The notes: generated by a model not told the origin, from the sequence alone. Shown: positions 35,839 to 44,213, counted from the stretch's first letter. The stretch is DNA of 64,000 nt from CADEED01 sp035701825 (GCA_035701825.1 DASSRK010000034.1:1-64000); one strand, 5' to 3'. Numbers and translations are program-made.

Positions 35839-36870
35839 TCAGTGCGATTCGTGGACCGAGGGCAATGGCACGCCGCGGGCCTTGGTGCGCACGCGCAGCA
35901 CCCGGTGGTTCGCCGTGATGAACAGCGTCGAATTGCCGTCACCGCCCCAGGCGACGTTGGCGGTGGGAACGCCGGTGAGGATGCGGCCGAGCAGGGTGGC
36001 GTCAGGGGCATACACGTAGATGCCGCCCGGTGCCGTGGCCCATACGTTGCCCTGCTGGTCGACCTTGAGGCCATCGGGCACGCCGTCGCCTTCCTGGTAC
36101 ATCTTCGTGACGTCGGCGAACACGCGCCCCTCGCCGAGGGTGCCGTCGGGTCTGACCGGGTACGCTTTCCAGATCGCGCGTTCCTTCTGCGAATTCGCCA
36201 CGTACAGGGTCTGGTAGTCCGGCGAGAACGCGAGGCCGTTCGGCGCTTCGAGTTCCCGGGTGAGCAGCGCGAGCTTGCCGTCCGGCGAAACCCGGTACAC
36301 CCCCTGGAATGACAGCTCCTTGGTAGGGTCCTGGAATGTGCCGGGGAGTCCATACGGCGGGTCAGTGAAGTACAGCGAACCGTCACGATGGAACACCAGG
36401 TCGTTGGGACTGTTGAGTTTCTTGCCGTCGTAGCTGGTGGCCAATGGAACCATGGTGCCGTCGGGTTCGCGGCGCGAAACCCGCCGGTCACCGTGCTGGC
36501 ACAGCGTGAGACGTCCCTGCAGGTCGAACGTGAGCCCATTGGAGCCGGGTTCGCGGCCCGTGAACGGTGCGGCGCCGGTATAGCCGCTGCGCTCCAGGAA
36601 GCGCGACACGCCCTTGTCGGGGTGCCACTGCATGACGACGTTGCGCGGGATGTCCGAAAAGAGCAGCACCTTGCGCTTCGCATCCCAGAGCGGTCCTTCG
36701 GACCACATCAGGTCGTCAGCGAGCTTGTCGACTTTGGTATTGGCGGGCAGGAGCGCATCGAAACGCGGGTCGAGCGATTCGAAGCGCGCGTACGGTGAAT
36801 CGGCGGCTGATGAATCCAAGGCGAGAATCCCCCACAGAAAACAGGCCGCGTGCAATGCGCGCATTTTCAT
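35839..36870 (-). CDS. SMP-30/gluconolactonase family protein, exported
   Basis: A 343-residue six-bladed beta-propeller hydrolase; the family opens sugar lactones or related esters using a bound divalent metal. Visible family segments are LMWSEGPLWDAKRKVLLFSD (first metal Glu), SPNDLVFHRDGSLYFTDPPY (Asn and Asp ligands) and NGLAFSPDYQTLYVANS with DGVPDGLKVDQQGNVW. An N-terminal signal peptide ends near SSAAD, so it acts in the periplasm. Start at 36870 is preferred because of AGAGG about 9 bases upstream; an in-frame ATG 39 bases further upstream would place an odd leader before the signal. Confidence 0.87.
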   Translation of the reverse strand: MKMRALHAACFLWGILALDSSAADSPYARFESLDPRFDALLPANTKVDKLADDLMWSEGPLWDAKRKVLLFSDIPRNVVMQWHPDKGVSRFLERSGYTGAAPFTGREPGSNGLTFDLQGRLTLCQHGDRRVSRREPDGTMVPLATSYDGKKLNSPNDLVFHRDGSLYFTDPPYGLPGTFQDPTKELSFQGVYRVSPDGKLALLTRELEAPNGLAFSPDYQTLYVANSQKERAIWKAYPVRPDGTLGEGRVFADVTKMYQEGDGVPDGLKVDQQGNVWATAPGGIYVYAPDATLLGRILTGVPTANVAWGGDGNSTLFITANHRVLRVRTKARGVPLPSVHESH

Positions 36871-36964
36871 TCCAGCGACCTCTGGTTTACGCAGCGCGTG
36901 ATTGTGCACGTGGAGAGGGACGAGGTACGAGTGGCGGGCCGTTTGGGATATCGCGCCTTGGAAT

Positions 36965-37010
36965 GAGCCATATAGATATGTATGTAATTAACCATAATAT
37001 ACATTATGCG
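36965..37010. promoter_or_regulatory. AT-rich divergent promoter/operator island
   Basis: A sharp AT-rich patch in an otherwise very G+C-rich region, midway between the divergent lactonase and protease genes. It holds the dyad ATGTAT (36978-36983) / ATACAT (36999-37004) around a central TTAATTA-like core, and a -10-like TAATAT (36995-37000) reading towards the protease. The layout suits a dimeric repressor or activator controlling both genes. The remaining ~200 bases on either side hold no other feature that I recognise. Confidence 0.45.
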
Positions 37011-37125
37011 TAGTACGGGATTTTCTGCGGCCCAGGTATCGGTCTTTGGCGACGGGAACCCTTTGTGGCCTGTATCACCACAGAATCGCAGTCGCCTTCG
37101 CACGGCACTGACCCGAGGACTCGAT

Positions 37126-39162
37126 ATGGACACGACTCCGCGCCTGCTCACTGCGCTGTTGATCGTCGCCGCGCTGCAGGCGTCGCCCGCCACGCATGCG
37201 GGCGAATACAACCCGGTGTCGCATGAGCCGCCCGCGGCGGCCCGGAACACGAGCCTCGGCGTGATCGTGAAGCTGCGTGCGCCCGAGGGCTCGCAGCAGA
37301 AGCTTTCCAGCCTGGGCGACCGTGGCCGCGCATTGGGCAAGCGCTCCGGGCTCGACATGGCCGCGCGTCGCGAGATCTCGTCGACGATGTTGGCCACCAC
37401 GGTGAGTACCAGCCTGGGTACCGAGGAAGCCCTGGAGCGGCTGCGTTCAGATCCCGAGGTCGAATATGCGGTGATCGACCATCGCCGCTACCCGCAGGCC
37501 ACCAGTCCCAACGACCCCTTGTTCCCGGGCCAGTGGTACCTCAGGGCCACCGAGGTTTCGGCGGTCAATGCCATCGGCGCCTGGGATCGCCAGAAAGGGT
37601 CCAATGGCGTGGTGGTCGCGGTCCTCGACACCGGCGTGCTGTATGACCATCCGGACCTCGGGCGTGCGGACCGCAATGGCAAGTTGCTCCCGGGTTACGA
37701 CTTCATCAGCGATGCGGCCCAGGCCAACGATGGCGACGGCATCGATGCCGATCCGTCCGATCCGGGAGATTGGGTTACCCAGACGGATACGTCCAAACCG
37801 GAATTTGCAGGTTGCTCCGTGTCCGACAGTTCCTGGCACGGCACGCGTGTCTCCGGCATGGTCGGCGCGCTGACCAACAACGCATCGGGCGTTTCTGGCC
37901 TGAGCTGGAATTCCTTCATCCTGCCGGTGCGTGTGCTCGGCAAGTGCGGTGGCCCCGACAGCGACATCATCGCCGGCATGCGTTGGGCCGCGGGGCTTCC
38001 GGTCCCGGGAGCACCCGTCAATCCGACCCCGGCACGCATCATCAACATGAGCCTGGGCGCCACGGGTGCCTGCGAGCCGAGCTATCGCGATGTCATCCGG
38101 GAATTGACGGCGCGCAAGGTGCTGGTGGTGGTTTCCGCGGGCAATGAAGGCACGATGGTGTCGTCACCGGCCAATTGCGCGGGCGTCGCCGCCATTGCGG
38201 CCATCCGCCATGCCGGCAGCAAGGTCGGGTTCAGCAATCTCGGTCCCGAAGTCACCATCGCCGCGCCCGGCGGCAATTGCGTGAACATCAACGGCGGGCC
38301 CTGCCTGTTCTCGCTCGACACCACCTCGAACAACGGCACCAAGAAGCCTGGTACCCACAGCTTCACCGACCAGAACAGCCCCAACCTCGGCACCAGCTTC
38401 TCCTCGCCCATCGTCTCGGGCGTGGCGGCGCTCATGCTCTCGACGAACAACAACCTCTCGACCGCGCAGCTGCTGGCGCGGCTGCGCGAGGGCGCGCGCC
38501 CGTTTCCGACTTCGGTCGCCGACGCGCCCGGTACGCCGATCTGCCACGTCCCGGCCAGTGACCAGGACTTCCAGCTCGAGCAGTGCCTGTGCACGACGGG
38601 CACCTGCGGTGCAGGCATGGTGGATGCCGCCAATTCCGTCCACGCTGCCGAGCGTCCGATCGCCGCCGTCGCTCTGCCTTCGAACGTGTCTGCCGGCCAG
38701 GACGTGAACCTCGATGCCGCGGCCAGCGCCGCGGCCTGCGCGCGTACCCTCGCGGGTTTTGCCTGGACCGTGGTGGCGCCGACCGTCGATCCGCCCGCGA
38801 TCACCGGCGCAAATTCGTCGGCCGCGTCGGTAATTGCGCCGAGCAGCGGGTCGATCACCCTGCGGCTCACGGTGACCGACGACCTCGGTCAGGCCGATAC
38901 GGCCGACGTACTGGTCGAACCCACTCGCGCCAGCAGCGCGGCGCCCGCCTCGGCCGGCACGAGCCCCTGCGCCAGCCCGGTCACTTCCGGGCCGACCCCG
39001 GTCACGCCCGTCACTCCCCCGCCCGTCACCCCCTCGCCCACCACCGCCAAGAAGAAGGGCGGCGGCGGATCCTTCGAACTACTCACACTGACCTTGCTCG
39101 GCGTGCTCGCCGGGTTGCGCCGCCGGCCGCGTCGACTGGCGCATTTTTCCCGTTGCATTTGA
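37126..39162 (+). CDS. S8 family serine protease with GlyGly-CTERM-like sorting tail
   Basis: A secreted subtilisin-like protease of 678 residues. Order: signal peptide (1-25), propeptide-like region (about 40-120), catalytic domain with Asp168 (VVVAVLDTGVLYDHPDL), His238 (SSWHGTRVSGM), oxyanion Asn340 (VVSAGNEGT) and Ser424 (NLGTSFSSPIVSGVAAL), then a beta domain (about 560-630), a Pro/Thr linker, and a C-terminal tail of GGGG (645-648), a hydrophobic stretch (649-664) and RRR (665-667). That tail is the GlyGly-CTERM pattern recognised by rhombosortase. Start at 37126 fits the signal peptide and the upstream GAGGA; an earlier in-frame ATG at 37006 lies in the AT-rich promoter. Several cysteines suggest disulfides. 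Confidence 0.9.
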   Translation: MDTTPRLLTALLIVAALQASPATHAGEYNPVSHEPPAAARNTSLGVIVKLRAPEGSQQKLSSLGDRGRALGKRSGLDMAARREISSTMLATTVSTSLGTEEALERLRSDPEVEYAVIDHRRYPQATSPNDPLFPGQWYLRATEVSAVNAIGAWDRQKGSNGVVVAVLDTGVLYDHPDLGRADRNGKLLPGYDFISDAAQANDGDGIDADPSDPGDWVTQTDTSKPEFAGCSVSDSSWHGTRVSGMVGALTNNASGVSGLSWNSFILPVRVLGKCGGPDSDIIAGMRWAAGLPVPGAPVNPTPARIINMSLGATGACEPSYRDVIRELTARKVLVVVSAGNEGTMVSSPANCAGVAAIAAIRHAGSKVGFSNLGPEVTIAAPGGNCVNINGGPCLFSLDTTSNNGTKKPGTHSFTDQNSPNLGTSFSSPIVSGVAALMLSTNNNLSTAQLLARLREGARPFPTSVADAPGTPICHVPASDQDFQLEQCLCTTGTCGAGMVDAANSVHAAERPIAAVALPSNVSAGQDVNLDAAASAAACARTLAGFAWTVVAPTVDPPAITGANSSAASVIAPSSGSITLRLTVTDDLGQADTADVLVEPTRASSAAPASAGTSPCASPVTSGPTPVTPVTPPPVTPSPTTAKKKGGGGSFELLTLTLLGVLAGLRRRPRRLAHFSRCI

Positions 39163-39302
39163 AAGACACCGCGCTATATTTGCGCCGTACGCCATTGACG
39201 GATCAGGGTCTCCGCTACAACTACAACTAAAGGCGTTACGTCAGGTTTGGAGCGCAACGACGGATGGCGCGCGCCTCCCCTTGGCGATAACGAAGGATGC
39301 TC

Positions 39303-39671
39303 ATGTCGCGTATCTACGATCGGCTCGAATCTGCCACCCTGCATTTCACGCGCTCCGGCGCCATCAAGGAACGGCTCGAGGGCGCCTGGCGCCAGTGCCT
39401 CGCGCACATCGACCCCGATGACGTGCCGCGCGAGATCCGCCTGCAGTTCCTCGAGCTCGCATCGCAGATGCAGCGCGAGCGCCCGCTGCGCGGCGAAGAC
39501 GCGGTGCGCGCCACGATCCGCAAGATGTCGAACGAGGAAGCCGAGAAACACGCCTCGCTGATCGTGCGCATGTTCTGCCGCATCACGCGCCAGCCGGAGC
39601 TGGAACTGCCGGTACCGGTCGCGCCGAACGCCGGCGGCGCCGTCGTGCAGCTGTTCGCGGCCGAAGGTTAG
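39303..39671 (+). CDS. Small helical protein of unknown function
   Basis: A 122-residue, mostly helical, soluble protein that I do not recognise. It is rich in Arg, Glu and Leu (VPREIRLQFLELASQMQRER; VRATIRKMSNEEAEKHASLI), without signal peptide or membrane helix. Start at ATG 39303 rather than 39297 because the AAGG ribosome-binding site then has a 6-base spacing. Its G+C content and codon use look like its neighbours. It is convergent with the TIR-like gene, separated by a hairpin terminator. Confidence 0.72.
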   Translation: MSRIYDRLESATLHFTRSGAIKERLEGAWRQCLAHIDPDDVPREIRLQFLELASQMQRERPLRGEDAVRATIRKMSNEEAEKHASLIVRMFCRITRQPELELPVPVAPNAGGAVVQLFAAEG

Positions 39672-39683
39672 TAGTTAGAGCAA

Positions 39684-39701
39684 AGGGCGCGTCCGCGCCC
39701 T
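39684..39701. terminator. Hairpin between convergent genes
   Basis: AGGGCGC (39684-39690), loop GTCC, GCGCCCT (39695-39701): a perfect 7-bp GC-rich stem between two convergent stop codons. It lacks a strong U-tract on either side but is well placed to stop transcription from both directions. Confidence 0.5.
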
Positions 39702-40152
39702 AGTCCAGCTTGAATTCGATGGTGTCCCAGCGCTGGGATTCTTCGTGGCGCGCCTGCGCCTTGATGGCGTCGACCAACGCGCGCCCGTCCCAGTCCACCG
39801 TCTGGTCGGAAAGCGAGGTGATGGCCGTCGGCAGTACCGCGTTGGCGCCGAACGGCTTCATCAGGATGACCGGCTTGTCCGAGGCCTTGGCGAAGGTCAT
39901 TTCGAACAGCATCAGCTCGCTCTGTTGCCGATACAAACCCGGAAGGGCAATCACGCATTCGGCCTGGGCCATCTGCTTGCGCAGCTCTTCGCGGTCGGCT
40001 TCCTTGCCGCCCGAGGGCGCGCGCTCGGGCGCAGACAGATTCTTGTAGAAGAAGTTTCGCGCGCTCTCGAGGTACTCGAAGATCCGCAGGTACTCGTCGG
40101 AGGTCTCCCACGCGTGCGTGACGAACAGGCGAATTGGATTGTTTTGTGACAT
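39700..40152 (-). CDS. Stand-alone ThsB-like (MTH538-type) TIR-domain protein
   Basis: A 150-residue protein consisting of one TIR-like domain. It begins with the family hallmark RLFVTHAWETSDEYLRIFEY, continues with a middle part that varies (PERAPSGGKEADREELRKQM), and then has ECVIALPGLYRQQSELMLFE and FAKASDKPVILMKPFGANAV. The Glu in LMLFEMTFAK is at the place of the conserved acidic residue of the family. Such domains occur in Thoeris ThsB proteins, which make cyclic ADP-ribose-type signals. No ThsA or other known Thoeris gene is nearby. Start at 40152 gives the canonical N-terminus. Divergent from the EEP-fold gene. Confidence 0.78.
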   Translation of the reverse strand: MSQNNPIRLFVTHAWETSDEYLRIFEYLESARNFFYKNLSAPERAPSGGKEADREELRKQMAQAECVIALPGLYRQQSELMLFEMTFAKASDKPVILMKPFGANAVLPTAITSLSDQTVDWDGRALVDAIKAQARHEESQRWDTIEFKLD

Positions 40153-40234
40153 GTCGACCGACCCAAGGACCTGCCTTAAGTGTAGTTTAGTCTCCGCACC
40201 CGCGCGCCCACTCCACATTTGTGCGCCGCAACGT

Positions 40235-40240
40235 TAGCAT
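40235..40240 (+). promoter_or_regulatory. Possible -10 element of the EEP-fold gene
   Basis: TAGCAT in the 96-base gap between divergent genes, ending 8 bases before TTG 40249. It supports that start and a leaderless or near-leaderless mRNA. Confidence 0.35.
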
Positions 40241-40248
40241 CGAATCGC

Positions 40249-41013
40249 TTGCGACTGCTCGTCTACAACATCCGCTACGCCACGGGCACCGGCCCGGCCT
40301 TTCACCTGCCCTTCCCGGGAGCGGGTTACCTGCGCTCCAGCCGGCGCGTGCTCGACAACATCACGACCTTCGTGAAGCAACAGGATCCGGACATCGTCGG
40401 CCTCATCGAGGTCGACATCGGCTCGGTTCGCAGCGGCATGCTGAACCAGGCCGAGCACATCGCCGATTCGCTGGGCCACTACAGCACCTACGAGTGCAAG
40501 TACGGCAAGAGCTCCATCAACAACCTCATGCCGATCGTGCGCAAGCAGGGCAATGCCTTCCTGGCCGCGCCGCGCGTCGAGGGCGAGCGCTTCCACTACT
40601 TCGACACCGGCATCAAGCGCCTGATCATCGAGCTCGAGCTCGACAATGTCTGCATTTTCCTCGTGCACCTGGCGCTCAAGTACCGCCAGCGCCAGTACCA
40701 GCTGCGTTACCTGCACGACCTGATCGCCAAATCGCACAAGCCGGTCATCGTCACCGGCGACTTCAATACTTTCTGGGGCACGCACGAGATCTATCTCTTC
40801 ATGCGGGCCGCCGGCCTGCGCAGCGCCAACGAGAAGAACCTGCCGTCTTTCCCGGCGCGCATCCCGCGCATCGAGCTGGACTTCGTCCTGGTCAGCAAGG
40901 AAATCGAAGTCACCAATTTCCAGGTGCCGGACGTGCGCTTCTCCGATCACCGGCCGATCCTCTGCGACTTCAATGTCCGCGGTGCCGTGGCGTCGCGGAC
41001 CGCCGTGGCTTAA
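40249..41013 (+). CDS. Endonuclease/exonuclease/phosphatase-fold protein
   Basis: A 254-residue metal-dependent hydrolase of the EEP superfamily. Visible motifs are the first-strand LLVYNIRYATG (Asn), the metal Glu in VGLIEVDIGSV, PVIVTGDFNTFW (GDFN, catalytic Asp/Asn) and RFSDHRPILCDF (SDH, catalytic His). The substrate could be nucleic acid, a phospholipid headgroup or a sugar phosphate and is not fixed by these motifs. TTG 40249 was chosen because the first beta-strand starts there and a -10-like box precedes it; a TTG at 40219 is possible. Divergent from the TIR-domain gene; 8 bases before the next FadB-like gene. Confidence 0.82.
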   Translation: MRLLVYNIRYATGTGPAFHLPFPGAGYLRSSRRVLDNITTFVKQQDPDIVGLIEVDIGSVRSGMLNQAEHIADSLGHYSTYECKYGKSSINNLMPIVRKQGNAFLAAPRVEGERFHYFDTGIKRLIIELELDNVCIFLVHLALKYRQRQYQLRYLHDLIAKSHKPVIVTGDFNTFWGTHEIYLFMRAAGLRSANEKNLPSFPARIPRIELDFVLVSKEIEVTNFQVPDVRFSDHRPILCDFNVRGAVASRTAVA

Positions 41014-41021
41014 GTTAGCGC

Positions 41022-43064
41022 ATGAATTCCAACGCCCCGGTCGCCTGGGCACGCGAAGCCGATGCCGACGGCATCGTGCGGCTCACCTTCGACAAGCCCG
41101 GCACGTCCACCAACGTGCTGTCGCGCGCCACGCTGCTCGAGTTCGAAGCCCACGTACGCGCGCTCGAGCTGTCACCGCCGCGCGGGCTGATCATCCGTTC
41201 GGGCAAGTCGAGTGGCTTCATTGCCGGCGCCGACGTCAAGGAATTCGGCGAACTCGACAGTGCCGCGCAGGCCGAGCAGATGGTGCGCGAGGCCCACCAG
41301 GTCTTCGACCGGCTCGAGGCTCTGCCCTGCCCAAGCGTCGCCATCATCGACGGCTTCGCGCTGGGGGGAGGGCTGGAGCTCGCGATGGCGTGTCGCTACC
41401 GTGTCGGTGTTCGCAGCGACCGGCTTTCCGTGGGCCTGCCGGAGGTGATGCTCGGCATTCACCCCGGTTTCGGCGGTACCGTGCGCAGCGTTCGCATTGC
41501 CGGCGTGCGCGCGGCCATGCAGATGATGCTCACCGGCAAGACGCTGCGTGAGTCCCAGGCGAAGCGCGCCGGATTCTTCGATCGCGTGGTCTTCCCGGCG
41601 GATGCCGAAGCCGCGGCGCGTGAGCTCATTGCGCGGCAGCCCAGGCCGCGGCGTGCCGGCCTGCTCGATCGCCTGCTGTCATGGGCGCCGATCCGTCCGC
41701 TGGTGCGGCGATCGCTGCTCGCGCAGGTGCGCGCCAAGGCGCGCCCCGAACACTACCCCGCGCCCTACGCCATCATCGACCTGTGGAGCCGCCACGGCGC
41801 GCACGGCGCCGCCGCGTACGCGGCCGAGGCACATTCCATCGCGACGCTGATGGTGGGCGAGACTTCCCGCAACCTGGTGCGCGTATTCACCCTCCAGGAC
41901 CGCCTCAAGAACCTCGGCGGCAAGGCGCGGGTGCCACTGGAGCGCGTGCACGTGGTGGGCGCCGGCGTCATGGGCGGCGACATCGCGGCCTGGTGCGCGC
42001 AGCGCGGGCTCAACGTGACGCTGCAGGATCGCGAGCTGAAATTCATCCAGCCCGCGCTGAAACGCGCGCGCGAAGGATTCGAGAAGCGGCTCAAGGACGC
42101 CGACAAGGCGGCCATCCTCATGACCAGGATCACCGCGGATGTGCCCGGCGACGGCGTGCCCGGCGCCGACGTGATCATCGAGGCCATCTTCGAAAGCGTC
42201 GAGGCCAAGCACGAACTGTTCGCGCGCATCGAGCCGCGCATGAAGCCGCAGGCCATCCTCGGCTCCAACACCTCGTCGATCATGCTCGAGAAGCTCGATG
42301 ACCAGCTGCCGGACCCCGGCAGGCTGGTGGGCATCCACTTCTTCAATCCCGTGGCGCAGATGCCGCTCGTGGAAATCGTGCGCGGCGAAGCGAGCAGCGA
42401 AGCTGCGATCCAGAAGGCGATCGCGTTCGCGCGCAAGATCGACAAGCTGCCGCTGCCCTGCAGGAGCTCCCCGGGATTCCTGGTGAATCGCGTGCTCGTG
42501 CCCTACCTCTACGAGGCCATGTTCGCCGCGGCGGACGGCATTCCCATCGAGGTCATCGACGAGGCCGCGCTTCGCTACGGCATGCCCATGGGTCCGGTCG
42601 AACTCGCCGACGTGGTGGGACTCGACGTGTGCAAGCACGTGGGCGACATCGTGAGCGCCGCGCTGAACAAGCAGAAGCCCGACACCTCGCGACTCGACGC
42701 CCTGATCGCTGCGAAAAAACTCGGGCGCAAATCCGGTGAGGGTTTCTACGTCTGGCGGGATGGCAAGGCACAGAAGCCGCGGGTCACGGGGGAACCGCCC
42801 GCCGATCTCGAAGATCGACTCATCCTTGCGCTCGCGAACGAGTGCGCGGCGGTCTTGCGCGAGAAGATCGTGGCCGATGCCGATCTCATCGATGCCGGCG
42901 TGATCTTCGGCTCGGGGTTTGCACCGTTCCGCGGCGGCCCGCTCACCTATGCGCGCAAGCGCGGCATCGATGCGGTCGTGGCGCGGCTCACCGAACTGGC
43001 GCGGGCACATGGCGCGCGCTTCACTCCGGACACGGGCTGGTCGGAACTTCGCAGCCACGACTGA
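41022..43064 (+). CDS. fadJ: Second FadB/FadJ-like multifunctional beta-oxidation enzyme
   Basis: A 680-residue enzyme with an N-terminal crotonase domain (GFIAGADVKEFGELD; IDGFALGGGLELAMACRYRV; GIHPGFGGTVR) and two dehydrogenase domains (VHVVGAGVMGGDIAAWCAQR; HFFNPVAQMPLVEIV; AKKLGRKSGEGFYVW). Compared with the copy at 29.6 kb it lacks the basic tail and has the FadJ-like N-terminus with VRLTFDKPGTSTNVLS. No thiolase follows it. The fadJ symbol is by similarity of the N-terminus and is tentative. Confidence 0.88.
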   Translation: MNSNAPVAWAREADADGIVRLTFDKPGTSTNVLSRATLLEFEAHVRALELSPPRGLIIRSGKSSGFIAGADVKEFGELDSAAQAEQMVREAHQVFDRLEALPCPSVAIIDGFALGGGLELAMACRYRVGVRSDRLSVGLPEVMLGIHPGFGGTVRSVRIAGVRAAMQMMLTGKTLRESQAKRAGFFDRVVFPADAEAAARELIARQPRPRRAGLLDRLLSWAPIRPLVRRSLLAQVRAKARPEHYPAPYAIIDLWSRHGAHGAAAYAAEAHSIATLMVGETSRNLVRVFTLQDRLKNLGGKARVPLERVHVVGAGVMGGDIAAWCAQRGLNVTLQDRELKFIQPALKRAREGFEKRLKDADKAAILMTRITADVPGDGVPGADVIIEAIFESVEAKHELFARIEPRMKPQAILGSNTSSIMLEKLDDQLPDPGRLVGIHFFNPVAQMPLVEIVRGEASSEAAIQKAIAFARKIDKLPLPCRSSPGFLVNRVLVPYLYEAMFAAADGIPIEVIDEAALRYGMPMGPVELADVVGLDVCKHVGDIVSAALNKQKPDTSRLDALIAAKKLGRKSGEGFYVWRDGKAQKPRVTGEPPADLEDRLILALANECAAVLREKIVADADLIDAGVIFGSGFAPFRGGPLTYARKRGIDAVVARLTELARAHGARFTPDTGWSELRSHD

Positions 43065-43083
43065 GTCGCCGCAGGTGGCGTGC

Positions 43084-43089
43084 TAGCAT
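43084..43089 (+). promoter_or_regulatory. Possible -10 element before the cNMP/rhodanese gene
   Basis: TAGCAT ends 7 bases before ATG 43097, in the 32-base gap after the preceding stop. A leaderless mRNA would result. Confidence 0.35.
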
Positions 43090-43096
43090 CCGGCGC

Positions 43097-44173
43097 ATGT
43101 CGTCCGATTCCCAAGAAGTCAGCGTGGAACTCCTGCGCTCCCTGACCCCGCTCGAGGGAATGAAGCGGGAAAATCTGCACGCGCTCGCGAAGAAAGTGAC
43201 CGTCAAGCAACTGACGGCCGGCCGCACCCTGTTCAAGGAGGGTGACGCCGACAAGCGCACCATCTGGGTCATCCGCGGGCTGGTCGAGATCAGCGAAAAG
43301 AGCCGCACCGTCGCCATGGTCGAAGGGGGCTCCGCCGATGCGCGCGCGCCGCTCAACCAGAGCGTGCCGCGCAAGGTCACGGCACGCTGCGTCGAGGACG
43401 TCGATTACCTGGCGATCGACTCCGACCTGCTCGACGTGATGATCACCTGGGACCAGACCGGCAGTTACGAAGTCGGCGAGCTGCAGGCACAGTTCGGTGG
43501 CGGCGATACCGACAGCGACTGGATGACCACGCTGCTGCAGACCAAGGCCTTCCATCGCATTCCGCCGGCCAACCTGCAGGCCATCTTCATGCGCATGAAC
43601 CGCCAGCAGTACCGCGCCGGCGAGGTCGTCATCAAGCAGGGAGACGAAGGCGATTACTTCTACGCCATCGTGAAGGGCCGCTGCCTGGTGACGCGCGAAT
43701 CGCCGCTCAACCAGAAGGGCATCAAGCTCGCCGAGCTCGGCGTCGGCGAGACCTTCGGCGAGGAAGCGCTGATCGCCGAGGCCAAGCGCAATGCCACCGT
43801 GACCATGCTGTCCGACGGCGTGCTGATGCGGCTCAACAAGCAGGACTTCCGTGACCTCATGCACGAGCCGCTGCTGCGCTGGGTGGACGAGCAGCAGGCG
43901 CTGAAGATCATCCAGAACAAGGGCCAGTGGCTCGACGTGCGCCTGCCGTCGGAGTTCCAGAACCTCGCCGTCGAAGGGTCGATGAACATCCCGCTGTACT
44001 TCGTGCGCCTGAAGCTCAATGCCCTCGATCGCAAGACGCCGTACGTGGTGGTGTGCGACACGGGGCGCCGATCGTCGGCCGCCGCGTTCATCCTGTCGGA
44101 GCGCGGCTTCGACGCCTACGTGCTCAAGGGCGGCATCACCACCTCGAACCTGCCGATGCGTCGCCCGGGGTAA
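43097..44173 (+). CDS. Tandem cyclic nucleotide-binding domain / rhodanese fusion protein
   Basis: A 358-residue cytoplasmic protein. Two consecutive cNMP-binding beta-barrels are followed by a rhodanese domain. The first barrel (about residues 10-125) lacks the FGE and arginine of the phosphate-binding cassette. The second (about 140-255) has it intact as VGETFGEEALIAEAKRNATV. The rhodanese domain (about 270-358) has the catalytic cysteine loop VVVCDTGRRSSAAA. This suggests sulfur transfer or a rhodanese-type switch controlled by cAMP or c-di-GMP-like ligands. No HTH domain is present. Confidence 0.87.
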   Translation: MSSDSQEVSVELLRSLTPLEGMKRENLHALAKKVTVKQLTAGRTLFKEGDADKRTIWVIRGLVEISEKSRTVAMVEGGSADARAPLNQSVPRKVTARCVEDVDYLAIDSDLLDVMITWDQTGSYEVGELQAQFGGGDTDSDWMTTLLQTKAFHRIPPANLQAIFMRMNRQQYRAGEVVIKQGDEGDYFYAIVKGRCLVTRESPLNQKGIKLAELGVGETFGEEALIAEAKRNATVTMLSDGVLMRLNKQDFRDLMHEPLLRWVDEQQALKIIQNKGQWLDVRLPSEFQNLAVEGSMNIPLYFVRLKLNALDRKTPYVVVCDTGRRSSAAAFILSERGFDAYVLKGGITTSNLPMRRPG

Positions 44174-44188
44174 CGAAGGCGTGATCCA

Positions 44189-44213
44189 TTGCCCGAACTA
44201 CTCGTGCGGGCAA
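44189..44213 (+). terminator. Stem-loop after the cNMP/rhodanese gene
   Basis: TTGCCCG (44189-44195) pairs with CGGGCAA (44207-44213) around an 11-base loop, 15 bases after the stop codon. No U-tract follows, so termination would be weak or Rho-assisted. The rest of this 158-base gap contains a second dyad, CGAGCC (44262-44267) with GGCTCG (44280-44285), and a -10-like TATCCT at 44270-44275, which could serve the following gene. Confidence 0.35.

Noticed and set aside
37006..37125. Upstream in-frame ATG for the S8 protease
   Set aside because: Lies in the AT-rich promoter; the signal peptide begins at 37126 with a ribosome-binding site.
39700..40152. Full Thoeris or other known defence island
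   Set aside because: No ThsA, SIR2, restriction, toxin-antitoxin or mobile genes nearby; neighbours are metabolic genes.
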